DNA of 64,000 bases from Myxococcales bacterium. Its GTDB lineage: Bacteria; Myxococcota_A; Polyangia; Haliangiales; Haliangiaceae. A program made the position numbers and the translations under genes. This document shows, in pieces, positions 8,849-18,166 of this stretch. Each line of letters begins with the position of its first letter. Position 1 is the first letter of the stretch. The notes under the pieces are model-generated. The model did not search any database. It saw only the letters and a program-made list of their open reading frames with translations, and was not told where the DNA came from. The stretch lies in NCBI GenBank assembly GCA_016707895.1, contig JADJGV010000034.1, forward strand, positions 310,001 through 374,000, in the 5' to 3' direction.

Positions 8849-10233
8849 CGCGTGCGCAGCTCGGTGACCAGCTTCTCGATCGCGCCCTTGGCGTCGCCGA
8901 ACAGCATCCGGGTCACCGGCTTGTAGAACAGCGGGTTGTCGACGCCAGCGTAGCCCGCCGCGCGCGACCGCTTGTTGACCACCACCAGCTTGGACTTCCA
9001 CACCTGCAGCACCGGCATGCCGTAGATCGGCGAGGCCGGATCGTCCTCGGCGCCCGGGTTGACGATGTCGTTGGCGCCGATCACGATCACCACGTCGGTG
9101 CTCGGCAGGTCGCCGTTGATCTCGTCCATCTCGAGCACGATGTCGTACGGCACCGAGGCCTCGGCCAGGAGCACGTTCATGTGGCCCGGCAGGCGGCCCG
9201 CGACCGGGTGGATCGCGAACCGTACGCCGATGTCCTTGCCGCGCAGGATCTCGGTCAGCTCGCGCACCGCGTGCTGGGCCCGCGCCACGGCCATGCCGTA
9301 GCCGGGGACGATCACCACCTGCTTGGCCTCGAGCAGCTTGTCGACCAGGCCGGCCTGATCGATGTCGAGCACCTCGCCGGCGGCCTGGGCCGGCGCCCCG
9401 GCCGCGGCCTTGGGCGGCGCGGCGCCGAAGCCGCCGAAGATGACGTTCCAGATCGAGCGGTTCATCGCCCGGCACATGATGTAGCTGAGGATCGCGCCCG
9501 AGCTGCCGACCAGCGCGCCGGTCACGATCAGCACGTCGTTGCCGAGCATGAAGCCGGCGGCGGCGGCGGTCCACCCCGAGTAGCTGTTGAGCATCGACAC
9601 CACGACCGGCATGTCGGCGCCGCCGATCGCGGCCACCAGGTGCACGCCGAGCACGCACGCCACCGCGGCGCCGGCGGCCAGCGCCCAGGTGTGGCCGTCC
9701 TTGCCGTACAGCACGCCGAACACGACGATCGCGATCAGCATGCCGAGGTTGAGCATGTGCCGCGCCGGCAGCAGCAGCGGCTTGCCCGACAGCGAGCCGC
9801 GCAGCTTGAGGAACGCCACGATCGAGCCAGTGACGGTGATCGCCCCGATGATGACGTCGAGGTAGACCTCGATCTTGTGGGTCAGGTCGGCGTGGCCGCC
9901 GGCCAGCTGCAGCGCGAAGCCGACCAGCACCGCGGCCAGGCCGACGAAGCTGTGCAGGAGCGCCACCAGCTCGGGCATCTGGGTCATGCCGACCCGGATC
10001 GCCAGGAACGCGCCGAGCGCGGCGCCGCCGGCGATCGCGACCACCACCAGCGGGTGGATCTTGAAGTCGGGGATGAACAGCGTCGCGACCACGGCGATGG
10101 CCATGCCGACGATGCCAAACAGGTTGCCGCGCTTGGCGCTCTCCTGGTTGGACAGGCCGCGCAGCGCGAGGATGAACAGGGCCGCGGCGACCAGGAAGGC
10201 CAGCGCGATGGGCGGCGTGTAGATCGCTTCCAT
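8845..10233 (-). CDS. pntB: NAD(P) transhydrogenase subunit beta
   Basis: 462 residues, the normal PntB length. It is the NADP(H)-binding and membrane subunit of the proton-translocating transhydrogenase, which makes NADPH from NADH using the proton gradient. About eight or nine hydrophobic segments fill residues 1-270. The soluble dIII domain follows and contains VIVPGYGMAVARAQHAV, the NADP-binding Rossmann element, then VLEMDEINGDL and DVVIVIGANDIVNP, all typical of PntB. The C-terminus (YAGVDNPLFY, MLFGDAKGAIEKLV) is also canonical. It lies 9 bases after pntA. Confidence 0.95.
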   Translation of the reverse strand: MEAIYTPPIALAFLVAAALFILALRGLSNQESAKRGNLFGIVGMAIAVVATLFIPDFKIHPLVVVAIAGGAALGAFLAIRVGMTQMPELVALLHSFVGLAAVLVGFALQLAGGHADLTHKIEVYLDVIIGAITVTGSIVAFLKLRGSLSGKPLLLPARHMLNLGMLIAIVVFGVLYGKDGHTWALAAGAAVACVLGVHLVAAIGGADMPVVVSMLNSYSGWTAAAAGFMLGNDVLIVTGALVGSSGAILSYIMCRAMNRSIWNVIFGGFGAAPPKAAAGAPAQAAGEVLDIDQAGLVDKLLEAKQVVIVPGYGMAVARAQHAVRELTEILRGKDIGVRFAIHPVAGRLPGHMNVLLAEASVPYDIVLEMDEINGDLPSTDVVIVIGANDIVNPGAEDDPASPIYGMPVLQVWKSKLVVVNKRSRAAGYAGVDNPLFYKPVTRMLFGDAKGAIEKLVTELRTR

Positions 10234-10242
10234 GGCGGGCTC

Positions 10243-11853
10243 CTACTTCCGGAACATCGCGAGCATGCGGCGGGTGACCCAGAAGCCGCCGGCGATGTTG
10301 ATGGTGGCGAACAGGACCGCCGCGATGGCGACGGCGCTCGAGGTGGTGAGCTCGCCGGATCCGGTCGCGAGCAGGCCGCCGATGACGATGATGCCGCTGA
10401 CCGCGTTGGTGACGCTCATCAGCGGCGTGTGCAGCGCGGGGGTGACGTTCCACACCACCTGCCAGCCGACGAACACGGCCAGCACGAACACCGTCAGGTG
10501 CTGCACCAGCGCGAAGGTCGACGGCGAGACGTCGGTCTGCGACATGCCGAAGCGCATGCCGAGGAACGCGCCGGCGAACACCGCCAGCAGGCCGATCAAG
10601 AACGCGGCGGGCATCGGCTTGGCCGGGGCGGCGCCGTGGCCGTGGCCGTGGCCCTTGACCGGCTCGTGCTTGACGACCGGCGGGGGCGGCGGCGGGGCGA
10701 CCGCCGGGGTCGGCGGGGCGGCCGGCTTGGGCGGCGGCCAGGTCAGCGCGCCGGCGTCGAGCACCAGCGCGCCGCGGACGATGTCGTTGCCGTGATCGAC
10801 CTTCCACTTGGCCACGCCGCCCAGCTCGTCGAGCAGGTGCCACAGGTTGGTGCCGTACAGCTCGCTCGACACGTTGGCCATGCGGCTGGGCAGGTCGGTG
10901 TAGCCGATGACGGTCACGCCGTTGTGCTCGACCGCCTCGCCCGGCTTGGTCAGGTCGCAGTTGCCGCCGGCCTCGGCGGCCAGGTCGACCACCACCGAGC
11001 CCGGCTTCATCGCCTCGACCATGTCCTTGAGCCACAGCTTGGGCGCCGGCTTGCCGGGGATGAGCGCGGTGGTGACGACGATGTTGACCTCGGCCGCCTG
11101 CTTGCGGAACAGGGCCATCTCGGCGTCGATGAACTCCTTGCTCATCTCCTTGGCGTAGCCGCCCTGACCTTCGCCCGACTCGGCGATCTCGACGGTCAAG
11201 AACTCGGCGCCCATCGACTTCACCTGATCGGCGGCCGCGGCGCGGACGTCGAAGGCGCGGACGATCGCGCCCAGGCCCTTGGCGGCGCCGAGCGCGGCCA
11301 GGCCGGCGACGCCGGTGCCGATCACCAGCACCTTGGCCGGCGCCACCTTGCCGGCGGCGGTGATCTGCCCGGTGAAGAACGACCCGAACTTCTGGGCCGC
11401 CTCGACGATCGCGCGGTAGCCCGAGATGTTGGCCATCGACGACAGCGCGTCGACCTTCTGGGCCCGGCTGATGCGCGGGATGCAGTCCATCGCCAGCACC
11501 GTCGCCTTGCGGGCGGCCAGGCGATCGACCAGGGCCTTGTTCTGGGCCGGGTAGATGAACGAGATCAGCACCTGACCTTCGCGCACCGAGTCGGCCTCGT
11601 GGGTGCCGTCGGGGCGCTCGCCGGGCGGGCGCACCTTGCACACCACGTCGGCCTGGCTCCAGACCGCGGCGGCGGTGTCGAGCACCGTGGCGCCAGCGGC
11701 CGTGTAGAGGTGGTCCGGGAAGGACGCGCCGGCGCCTGCACCCGCCTCGACCACGACCTCCCAGCCAGCCTTCACCCACTTGCCCACCGTGGACGGCGCC
11801 GCGGCAACCCGGCGCTCGTCGGGGCGGATCTCCTTGACGATGCCTAGCTTCAT
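10243..11853 (-). CDS. pntA: NAD(P) transhydrogenase subunit alpha (fused form)
   Basis: 536 residues. The NAD-binding dI domain (1-380) starts MKLGIVKEIRPDERRVAAAP and includes the Rossmann motif GTGVAG (179-184) and the RAFDVR strand. A Pro-rich linker with a GHGHGHG run (about 395-430) leads to four hydrophobic helices (about 432-536). It is the one-chain E. coli-type alpha subunit rather than the split form, slightly longer than the roughly 510 residues of E. coli because of the linker. It pairs with PntB to couple proton entry to hydride transfer from NADH to NADP+. ATG start at 11853. Confidence 0.95.
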   Translation of the reverse strand: MKLGIVKEIRPDERRVAAAPSTVGKWVKAGWEVVVEAGAGAGASFPDHLYTAAGATVLDTAAAVWSQADVVCKVRPPGERPDGTHEADSVREGQVLISFIYPAQNKALVDRLAARKATVLAMDCIPRISRAQKVDALSSMANISGYRAIVEAAQKFGSFFTGQITAAGKVAPAKVLVIGTGVAGLAALGAAKGLGAIVRAFDVRAAAADQVKSMGAEFLTVEIAESGEGQGGYAKEMSKEFIDAEMALFRKQAAEVNIVVTTALIPGKPAPKLWLKDMVEAMKPGSVVVDLAAEAGGNCDLTKPGEAVEHNGVTVIGYTDLPSRMANVSSELYGTNLWHLLDELGGVAKWKVDHGNDIVRGALVLDAGALTWPPPKPAAPPTPAVAPPPPPPVVKHEPVKGHGHGHGAAPAKPMPAAFLIGLLAVFAGAFLGMRFGMSQTDVSPSTFALVQHLTVFVLAVFVGWQVVWNVTPALHTPLMSVTNAVSGIIVIGGLLATGSGELTTSSAVAIAAVLFATINIAGGFWVTRRMLAMFRK

Positions 11854-11979
11854 GATCGGGCGGACCTTGCCCCGGCGAGGCCGCGTCGTGCAAGGGCTTC
11901 CGACGGGTTACGGGGGGTGCGACGATTGGCGCAGCCAGGAATCTGGCAGCGAGATGGGCGGAACCGCGCGCCTCGATCG

Positions 11980-11992
11980 GTGGAACTTCCAC
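11980..11992 (+). promoter_or_regulatory. Short palindrome between pntA and the next gene
   Basis: GTGGAACTTCCAC is a perfect 6-1-6 inverted repeat in the 207-base divergent gap between pntA and the lipoprotein gene at 12061. It could be an operator for either gene, but a 13-base palindrome may also occur by chance. Confidence 0.2.
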
Positions 11993-12060
11993 GCTGACGC
12001 ACGTTTGCCGCGCGGCGCGCCGGCTGGGTGGTTGGACCGCCGGTTGCACCAGGGCACGGC

Positions 12061-12534
12061 ATGCGTGCCGTCGCCCTCGCCCTCGTCGCCTCCACCCTCG
12101 CCGCCACCGGCTGCGCCACCCGGTCGACCTCCGGGGTGGCGATCGGGCTCGGCGTCGTCACCGCGGTGACCGGCGTCGCGATCGCCAGCAGCGACGGCCC
12201 CGAGCCGGCCGCGCCCGACGACCCGTACGGCAGCTTCGACCCTGATTTCCGACCCGTGGGGCGCGCCATCGCGCTCGCGGGCGCGGCGCTGATCGCGGTC
12301 GGGGTGATCAGCCTGGTCCACGTCGCCAACGAGGAGCCCGCGGTCGAGGTCGCGACCCCGCCGCCGATGGCCGATCTCGCGCTCGATCGCGACACGCTGG
12401 CGGCCTACGAGTACGCGCGGCGCGGCGACTGCACCGCGGTCGCGGCGATCGCGTCGGGCGTGCGCCGCAACGACCCGGTGTACTTCCGCGAGCAGTTCGC
12501 GAGCGACCCGCTGCTCGCGCCGTGCCTGCGGTGA
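12061..12534 (+). CDS. Small putative lipoprotein
   Basis: 157 residues. The ATG at 12061 was preferred to an in-frame upstream start at 12028 because it puts the signal peptide (MRAVALALVASTLAATGCAT, lipobox ATGC) at the N-terminus. One hydrophobic stretch follows in the mature part (about 72-90, AIALAGAALIAVGVISLV), so it may be both lipidated and membrane-spanning, or a hairpin. The C-terminal third (DRDTLAAYEYARRGDCTAVAAI, ending LLAPCLR) has two Cys and reads like a small helical repeat. No family is recognised. Confidence 0.65.
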   Translation: MRAVALALVASTLAATGCATRSTSGVAIGLGVVTAVTGVAIASSDGPEPAAPDDPYGSFDPDFRPVGRAIALAGAALIAVGVISLVHVANEEPAVEVATPPPMADLALDRDTLAAYEYARRGDCTAVAAIASGVRRNDPVYFREQFASDPLLAPCLR

Positions 12535-12553
12535 ACGTGGCACCATCGCCGCG

Positions 12554-13621
12554 GTGATCACGACGCTGCCGCACGGCACGACGATCGAGCGCCGCGCCGA
12601 TGGCTGGGTGCGCCGCGATCGCGACGGCGGCGTGCAGGCCGAGCTGCGCTGGGCCGGCGATCGGCTCGCCGCGCTGACCGTCACCGGCTACGACCCGCGC
12701 GCGCTGCGCGTCGACGGCGCGGTGGCCGCCCACCCGGTGCTGGGCGCGACCCACGCGCTCACGGTCGACGGCGTCGAGGTCGCGCGGATGTCGGCGATCG
12801 ACTGGCGGCGGCCGGCGGCGATCCCGGCGATCGATCGCCCGGGGGCGCTGCCGCCGGGCACCGGCACGATGCTGCTCGACACGATCGCGCGGCTGGCGCG
12901 CGACGCCGGCGTCCCCGCGCTGCGCTACGCCGGCCCGTACCCGACCGCGGCGCTGTGGGCGGCGCTGGCCGCCAGCTTCCGCGCCGACGGCGACGCGGCC
13001 ACGTTCACCGCCGACGCGGCGGCCCGCTGGCGCGGCGGCGCGCTCTCGGCGATCGCGATCGACTTCGCGCCGGCGCCGCACGAGCGGGCGCGGATCGCCG
13101 CCGACGCCTTCGTCGCGCGGCGCGATCGGATCGAGCGGCTCGTGCTCGGCGGCGCCGGCTTCGAGCGCGGCGGCGGCGTGCGCCGGCTGGTCGACGACGA
13201 CGACGGCGTCGCCGCCGAGCTGGTGTTCGGCGACCGCGCGTGGGCGCGCCTCGCGCGGCTGGGCCCCGACGGCGCGCTGCGCTCCCGCGCGGCGCCGCCG
13301 CCGGTCGCGGGCGCGCCGGCCGGCGAGGTGCTGCCGCCGGCGCTGGTCGCGGCGCTGATCGAGGTGATCGCCGACGCGCTGCCGCCGCCGCTCACCGCCG
13401 ACATGCTGCGCGCGGTGCCGATCGTCTGGGGCGACGCCGGCCTCGCCGCGGCCCGCGATCGCGGCGACCAGGTGATCGTGCACGTCGGGCTGTGGCACCA
13501 CCTCGCGCCGCGCGGCCTGGCCCGGGTCGCGCTGGCGCTGGCCGAGGCGCTCACGCCGATCGCCGCCGCCCGCGCGGTCGCCGCGCTGGCCGGCGCCGTC
13601 GACGATGGCGCCGCACGCTGA
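12554..13621 (+). CDS. Hypothetical protein
   Basis: 355 residues from the GTG at 12554, 19 bases after the preceding lipoprotein gene. No signal peptide, membrane segment or known motif is visible. The sequence is Ala/Arg-rich and alternates strands and helices (ALTVDGVEVARMSAIDW, MLLDTIARLARDAGVPALRY), consistent with a soluble alpha/beta protein. The last 70 bases overlap the 3' end of the convergent phospholipase D-type gene. Function unknown. Confidence 0.6.
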   Translation: MITTLPHGTTIERRADGWVRRDRDGGVQAELRWAGDRLAALTVTGYDPRALRVDGAVAAHPVLGATHALTVDGVEVARMSAIDWRRPAAIPAIDRPGALPPGTGTMLLDTIARLARDAGVPALRYAGPYPTAALWAALAASFRADGDAATFTADAAARWRGGALSAIAIDFAPAPHERARIAADAFVARRDRIERLVLGGAGFERGGGVRRLVDDDDGVAAELVFGDRAWARLARLGPDGALRSRAAPPPVAGAPAGEVLPPALVAALIEVIADALPPPLTADMLRAVPIVWGDAGLAAARDRGDQVIVHVGLWHHLAPRGLARVALALAEALTPIAAARAVAALAGAVDDGAAR

Positions 13622-14693
13622 CCAGCCGGCCCAGCGCGGTCGCCGCGTAGTCGACCAGCGCGCCCAGCGGGCCGAGCAGCCACCGCTGCCAGCGGGTGGC
13701 CGCGCCGGCCGCCGTGATCGGCGGCGCCTGCGCGATGTGGCCGTCGAGCCAGCGCGCGGCCTGCGCGACCGCCTGCGGGTCGGCGATCTCGACCAGCGCC
13801 TCGCGGTTGACCAGCGAGAACGGATCGAGGTTGAAGCTGCCGATCAACAGCACCGCGTCGTCGATCGTGGCCAGCTTGGCGTGCAGCACCGACGCCCGCC
13901 ACTCGTGGATCGCCACGCCGGCGGTCAGCAGCCGGTGGTGCAAGCGCCGGGTCGCCAGCCGCGCCAGCGGCACGTCGGTGACCCCGGCCAGCAGCAGCCG
14001 CACCCGCACGCCGCGGGCGGCGGCGGCGATCAGCGCGCGCACCACGCCGGGGTCGGGCAAGAAGTAGCCGTGGGCGAGGTCGATCCGCCGCCGCGCGCCC
14101 TCGATCGCGGCCAGGTAGCGGGCGCGCAGCCGGCGGCCGCCGCCCAGCCCCGACAGCCAGATCCGCACGCCGGCCTCGCCCTGGCCGGGCGCCTGGTGGC
14201 GCAGGCGGCGGGCCAGCCGCGCCACCGCCGGACCGCGCAGCTCGACGGCGACGTCGGCCCAGCCGCGCGCGGCGACGCCGTCGAGGTTCTCGTCGCCGAT
14301 GTTGATCCCGCCGATGAACGCGTCGCGGCCGTCGATGACCAGCAGCTTGCGGTGGTTGCGGCCGAAGCGCCCGCGCAACAGCGCGCGCAGCCGGTGGTAG
14401 ATGCGCACCGCGCAGCCGGCGGCGGTGAGCGTCGCGGCGATCGCGCGGCCGTCCTTGACCGAGCCCCAGCCGTCGAGCTCGACCCGGACCGCGACGCCGC
14501 GCCGCGCCGCCGCGGCCAGCGCGGCGACGAACTGGCCGCCGACGCCCGCGGCGGTGAACGCGTACACCTCGAGGTGGATCGCCCGGCGCGCGCGGCCGAT
14601 CGCGCGCAGCATGCGCGGGTACGCCTGGGCGCCACCGTCGAGCAGCGTCACGGTGGTGCGGGGCGTCGCGGCCAGCCGCAGCGCCGCGGTCAC
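13551..14693 (-). CDS. Phospholipase D family protein, cardiolipin synthase-like
   Basis: About 380 residues from a GTG at 14693. It has two HKD half-sites. The first reads NHRKLLVIDGRDAFIGGINI, the second LHAKLATIDD followed by LIGSFNLDPFS, as in ClsB/ClsC and other phosphatidyltransferases. It probably joins or hydrolyses phosphodiesters of membrane lipids. There is no strong N-terminal membrane segment, unlike ClsA, so it is closer to the soluble ClsB/C type. The very basic C-terminus (SVRRHRRRRRPARRP) could bind membrane. It lies 40 bases downstream of the GH130-like gene and may be in the same operon, suggesting a glycolipid context. Confidence 0.85.
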   Translation of the reverse strand: MTAALRLAATPRTTVTLLDGGAQAYPRMLRAIGRARRAIHLEVYAFTAAGVGGQFVAALAAAARRGVAVRVELDGWGSVKDGRAIAATLTAAGCAVRIYHRLRALLRGRFGRNHRKLLVIDGRDAFIGGINIGDENLDGVAARGWADVAVELRGPAVARLARRLRHQAPGQGEAGVRIWLSGLGGGRRLRARYLAAIEGARRRIDLAHGYFLPDPGVVRALIAAAARGVRVRLLLAGVTDVPLARLATRRLHHRLLTAGVAIHEWRASVLHAKLATIDDAVLLIGSFNLDPFSLVNREALVEIADPQAVAQAARWLDGHIAQAPPITAAGAATRWQRWLLGPLGALVDYAATALGRLVSVRRHRRRRRPARRPRGRRRSA

Positions 14694-14733
14694 GGCGGCG
14701 GCGCCGGCGGGGGGCGATCGAGCCGCCGCGCGC

Positions 14734-15687
14734 TCACCACACCCGCCCGTGCTCGTCGAGCCACGCCAGGATCTCGGCGATGCTGCCGGTGGCCACGCCG
14801 ACGCAGGCGTCGGCCGCGCCGTAGTACAGGCGCAGCGTGTCGCCGTCGGGCGCGACCGTGACGCCGCCCGGGAACACCACGTTGGGCACGTCACCGACGC
14901 GCTCGTAGGGCGCCTCGGGGCCGAAGATCCACCCGTCGCCGCGGCGCAGGCAGTGGTCGGGTTGCGCCAGGTCGAGCAGCGCCGCACCGACCCGGTACAG
15001 CGCCCCCGACGCGGTGTGCCGGACCCCGTGGTAGAGCATCAGCCAGCCGGCCGCGGTCTCGATCAGCGGCGGCGACAGGCCGATCTTGTTGGCGTCCCAC
15101 CAGGCGCCGCGCCGCGCCGGCAGGAGCAGCTTGTGGTGGCCCCAGTTGCGCAGGTCGGGCGAGAACGAGATCCAGATGTGCGCGCCCGAGTCGGCGATCG
15201 GCCGGTGCAGCATCGCGAAGCTGCCGTCGACCCGGTGCGGCAGCACCGCCGCGTCCTTGTCGTCGGGCTGCATGATCAGGCCGTAGCGCTCGAAGCTGCG
15301 GAAGTCCTGGGTCATCGCCAGCGCGACGCCGGGGCCGCTGCGGCTGTACGCGGTGTACGCGACGGCGTAGCTGCCGAGCTCGGGCACGAACGTGATCCGC
15401 GGGTCCTCGATGCCCCACAGCTCCTCGGGGAAGTGCTCGGGATCGGCGACCAACGTCGGCTGCGGATCGACGACCCATCCGTCGAGGCCGTTGGCCGAGC
15501 GCGCCGCGCACAGGTGCGAGTGGCCGCGGCGATCCTCGACCCGGCACAAGAGCAGCGTCGTGCCGTCGGGCAAGAGCGTCGCGCCCGGGTTGAACACCGT
15601 GTGCGCGGGGTAGGGCCACATGCCGGCGTGCAAGATCGGGTTGCCCGCGTGGCGGCGGAACAAGGTCGGGTACGCGGCGGCGGTCAC
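14734..15687 (-). CDS. Glycoside hydrolase family 130-like glycosidase/phosphorylase
   Basis: 317 residues. The GTG start at 15687 overlaps the glycosyltransferase stop (GTGA). The five-bladed beta-propeller family acts on beta-mannosides and related sugars by phosphorolysis or hydrolysis. Family-like features are GNPILHAG near the N-terminus, VFNPGATLLPDGTTLLLCRVED, and EELWGIEDPRITFV, the conserved ExxxxxEDPR region. WWDANKIGLSPPLIETAAGW, WLMLYHGVRH and the closing blade VVFPGGVTV follow. Cytoplasmic, with no signal peptide. The actual sugar is not predictable, but coupling to a GT4 enzyme suggests turnover of the glycoside made by its neighbour. Confidence 0.85.
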   Translation of the reverse strand: MTAAAYPTLFRRHAGNPILHAGMWPYPAHTVFNPGATLLPDGTTLLLCRVEDRRGHSHLCAARSANGLDGWVVDPQPTLVADPEHFPEELWGIEDPRITFVPELGSYAVAYTAYSRSGPGVALAMTQDFRSFERYGLIMQPDDKDAAVLPHRVDGSFAMLHRPIADSGAHIWISFSPDLRNWGHHKLLLPARRGAWWDANKIGLSPPLIETAAGWLMLYHGVRHTASGALYRVGAALLDLAQPDHCLRRGDGWIFGPEAPYERVGDVPNVVFPGGVTVAPDGDTLRLYYGAADACVGVATGSIAEILAWLDEHGRVW

Positions 15688-17993
15688 GCGGTCCCCGCGA
15701 TCGCGCGGGTCGCCAGCCGCAGCTCGGCGAGCGCGAGCTGGCACGACAGCGTCGACTCGGCGCCCTGGTTCTGGTTGACCCGATCGACGTGGAGGCCGTC
15801 GCGGCAGCCGCCGGTGGTCGCGTCGTACAGCGGGCGGCCGAGCTGGTTGTCGCCGAGGAACCAGCCGAAGGCGCGGAAGGCGCGGTCGGTCCACCCGGCG
15901 TCGCCGGTGGCGGCGGCGGCGGCCAGGCACGCCGACACCATCGCGTGGGCCTCGACCGGCTGTTGATCGAAGCCGGCCCGGGCGCCGTCGCGCGGGTAGA
16001 ACCCGTCGCTGCCGATCGGCGCGAAGGTGCCGTCGCCGTCGGCCTGCACGCCGGCCAGCCAGGTCAGCGCGTCGACGCCGGTCGCGGTCATCGCCGGGTC
16101 GGCCGCGGCCTGGCCGGTGACGATCAGCGCCTCGCACAGCCGCGGGTTGCAGTAGGTGAGGCGGTCCTCGAACCACGGCCACTCCGCGGTCGCGGTGCGG
16201 CGGTACAGGCCGAGCAGGCGGGCGGCGACGATCGTGCGCACCGCGATCAGCTCGTGAGCGTCGCCGGCGGCGGCGCGCGCGGCGTCGATGCCGAGCAACG
16301 CGTAGGCCCAGGCGCGCGGGCTCGCCATCGCCGCCACCGCCGGCAGGCCGGCGCGCAGCAGCTGGTCGGCGACGTGGCGGTGGCCGGCCTCACCGCTGTG
16401 GCCGGCGATCGCGCCCAGCGCCCACAGCGCCCGGCCGTGGCTGTCGTCGGAGCCGTGGGGCTCGGTCCAGGCGCGCTGGTAGTCCATGAAGTTGCGGAAC
16501 CGGCCGTCGTCGGTGAGCGCGTGGTTGACGAAGGCCAGGTAGCGCCCGGCCCGGGACCGGGTCGCGGCCAGGTCGGCGGCGCCGAGCTGCTCGAGCCGCG
16601 CGCTCAGCAGCAGCGCCCGGGCGTTGTCGTCGAGGCAGTAGCCGTCGGCGTAGCGCGGCACGGTGACCAGCGCGTGCTGCAGGATGCCGGTGTCGTCGGT
16701 CAGGCGATCGACGTGGCCCAGCGCCAGCGGCGGCAGCGTCGCCCGGGTCGGCGGCCGCGTCGTCGCGCGCGTCGCGTGGTCGGCGCGCGCGTGCGCGAAG
16801 CTGTCCAGGTAGGCCCGCGCCACCTGCGGCCAGGCCATCGCGCGCCCGTAGGTCGCGGCGCGCGCGCTCATCGCCTGGCAGGCCGCCGGGTCGTCGAGCA
16901 GGCCGATCACCGCCGCGGCGATCGCCGCCGGATCGCGCGCGGGCACCAGCAGCCCGCGGCCCTCCGCCAGCAGCTCCTCGGCGTAGACGTACGGGGTCGA
17001 GATCACCGCCTTGCCGGCGCCGACCGCGAAGGCCAGCGTCCCCGAGGTGATCTGCTCGGGCTTGAGGTACGGCGTGACGTAGATCGTCGCTGCGCCGAGG
17101 AACGCCGCCAGCTCGGCCTTGTCGACGAACCGGTCGTGGAAGATCACGTTGCCGGCGACGCCGGCGGCCGCGGCGCGCGCCCGCAGCATGTCGCGGTAGG
17201 CCTCGCCGTCGTGCGCGCGCACGTGCGGGTGGGTGGCGCCGACGATCACGTAGGTGGCGCCCGGGTGACGGCGCAGGATCGCCGGCATCGCGTCGATCAC
17301 GTATTCGAGGCCCTTGTCGCGGGCCAGGAGCCCGAACGTCAAGAGGCTCGCCGGTGCCGCCGGCGCGGTCGCCGGGAAGTCGGGGATGCCGTGGGGGATC
17401 AGGTCGATCTTGGCGGCCGGCACGTCGTGCAGCGCGCGCAACAGCTCGGCGCCGCGCGCGCTCATCACCACCAGCCGCTGGGAGCGGCGGGTCAGCTCGT
17501 CCATCACCGCGCGCTGCGCCGGGTTGGGCGCGGCGAGGATCGTGTGCAGCGTCGTCACCACCGGCACCCGCAGCGCGCGCACCAGCGTCAGCACGTGGGC
17601 GCCGGCCGGCCCGCCGTAGATGCCGTACTCGTGCTGCAGCGACACCACGTCGGCGCCGCTGGCGTTCACCGCCGCCGCCGCCGCCTGGTACTGGGACAGC
17701 TGGTCGGCGACGATCGTCCCGCTCACCCGCGGCGGGTACGCGTGCCCGCCGCCGGGCTCGTCCATCGCCACCACGAAGCACTCGAGCTGCGGCCGGGCCG
17801 CGGCCAGCGCGTCGGTGAGATCGGCGGTGAACGTCGCGATGCCGCAGCGGCGGGGCACGTGGTTGCCGACCAGCGCGACCCGGGCGACGGCCGGCGCCGG
17901 CGCGACGGTCGGGCGGGCCACGGCTGCCGGCGCGGGGGCGACCCGGCTGGGGACCCGCGCGGGGGCGTGGAAGGTGCTGGTGCTGGTCGGCAT
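15684..17993 (-). CDS. Two-domain GT4 glycosyltransferase with C-terminal helical barrel
   Basis: 769 residues from ATG at 17993. The first 40 residues are Pro/Ala-rich. Residues about 38-400 form a GT-B, GT4-type glycosyltransferase: VALVGNHVPRRCGIATFTADL at the acceptor side and LLTFGLLARDKGLEYVIDA with VPYLKPEQITSGTLAFAVGAGKAVIS at the donor side (the motif reads VTPYLKPEQ). Residues about 440-769 look like an alpha/alpha barrel (CLDDNARALLL, NFMDYQRAW, GSDDSHGRALWALGA, YCNPRLCEALI), which resembles sugar-processing six-hairpin domains. One protein may therefore both transfer and trim or bind sugar. It heads an operon with the GH130-like gene. Confidence 0.8.
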   Translation of the reverse strand: MPTSTSTFHAPARVPSRVAPAPAAVARPTVAPAPAVARVALVGNHVPRRCGIATFTADLTDALAAARPQLECFVVAMDEPGGGHAYPPRVSGTIVADQLSQYQAAAAAVNASGADVVSLQHEYGIYGGPAGAHVLTLVRALRVPVVTTLHTILAAPNPAQRAVMDELTRRSQRLVVMSARGAELLRALHDVPAAKIDLIPHGIPDFPATAPAAPASLLTFGLLARDKGLEYVIDAMPAILRRHPGATYVIVGATHPHVRAHDGEAYRDMLRARAAAAGVAGNVIFHDRFVDKAELAAFLGAATIYVTPYLKPEQITSGTLAFAVGAGKAVISTPYVYAEELLAEGRGLLVPARDPAAIAAAVIGLLDDPAACQAMSARAATYGRAMAWPQVARAYLDSFAHARADHATRATTRPPTRATLPPLALGHVDRLTDDTGILQHALVTVPRYADGYCLDDNARALLLSARLEQLGAADLAATRSRAGRYLAFVNHALTDDGRFRNFMDYQRAWTEPHGSDDSHGRALWALGAIAGHSGEAGHRHVADQLLRAGLPAVAAMASPRAWAYALLGIDAARAAAGDAHELIAVRTIVAARLLGLYRRTATAEWPWFEDRLTYCNPRLCEALIVTGQAAADPAMTATGVDALTWLAGVQADGDGTFAPIGSDGFYPRDGARAGFDQQPVEAHAMVSACLAAAAATGDAGWTDRAFRAFGWFLGDNQLGRPLYDATTGGCRDGLHVDRVNQNQGAESTLSCQLALAELRLATRAIAGTA

Positions 17994-18166
17994 CGGGATC
18001 CTGGCTGCAGGGGGGCGCGCCGGGAGCGACGCGTGCGCGACGCGGGTGCACGATCGAGGCCGGGCGCGTGGCCTCCGGGCCGCGCCGGCGGGGGCCACGC
18101 GGCCCGCCGCCGGCCCGCCGCTGTGGCAGCCGCGCTCGCCGTGCGTCAGCGCTCGTGATCCGGCGC

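Noticed and set aside
8015..12049. A minus-strand open frame of 1344 codons spanning the pntAB region.
   Set aside because: Only its final 277 codons (from GTG at 8848) have coding bias; the rest is an out-of-frame shadow of pntA and pntB and is Arg/Gly-rich, as expected of GC-rich DNA.
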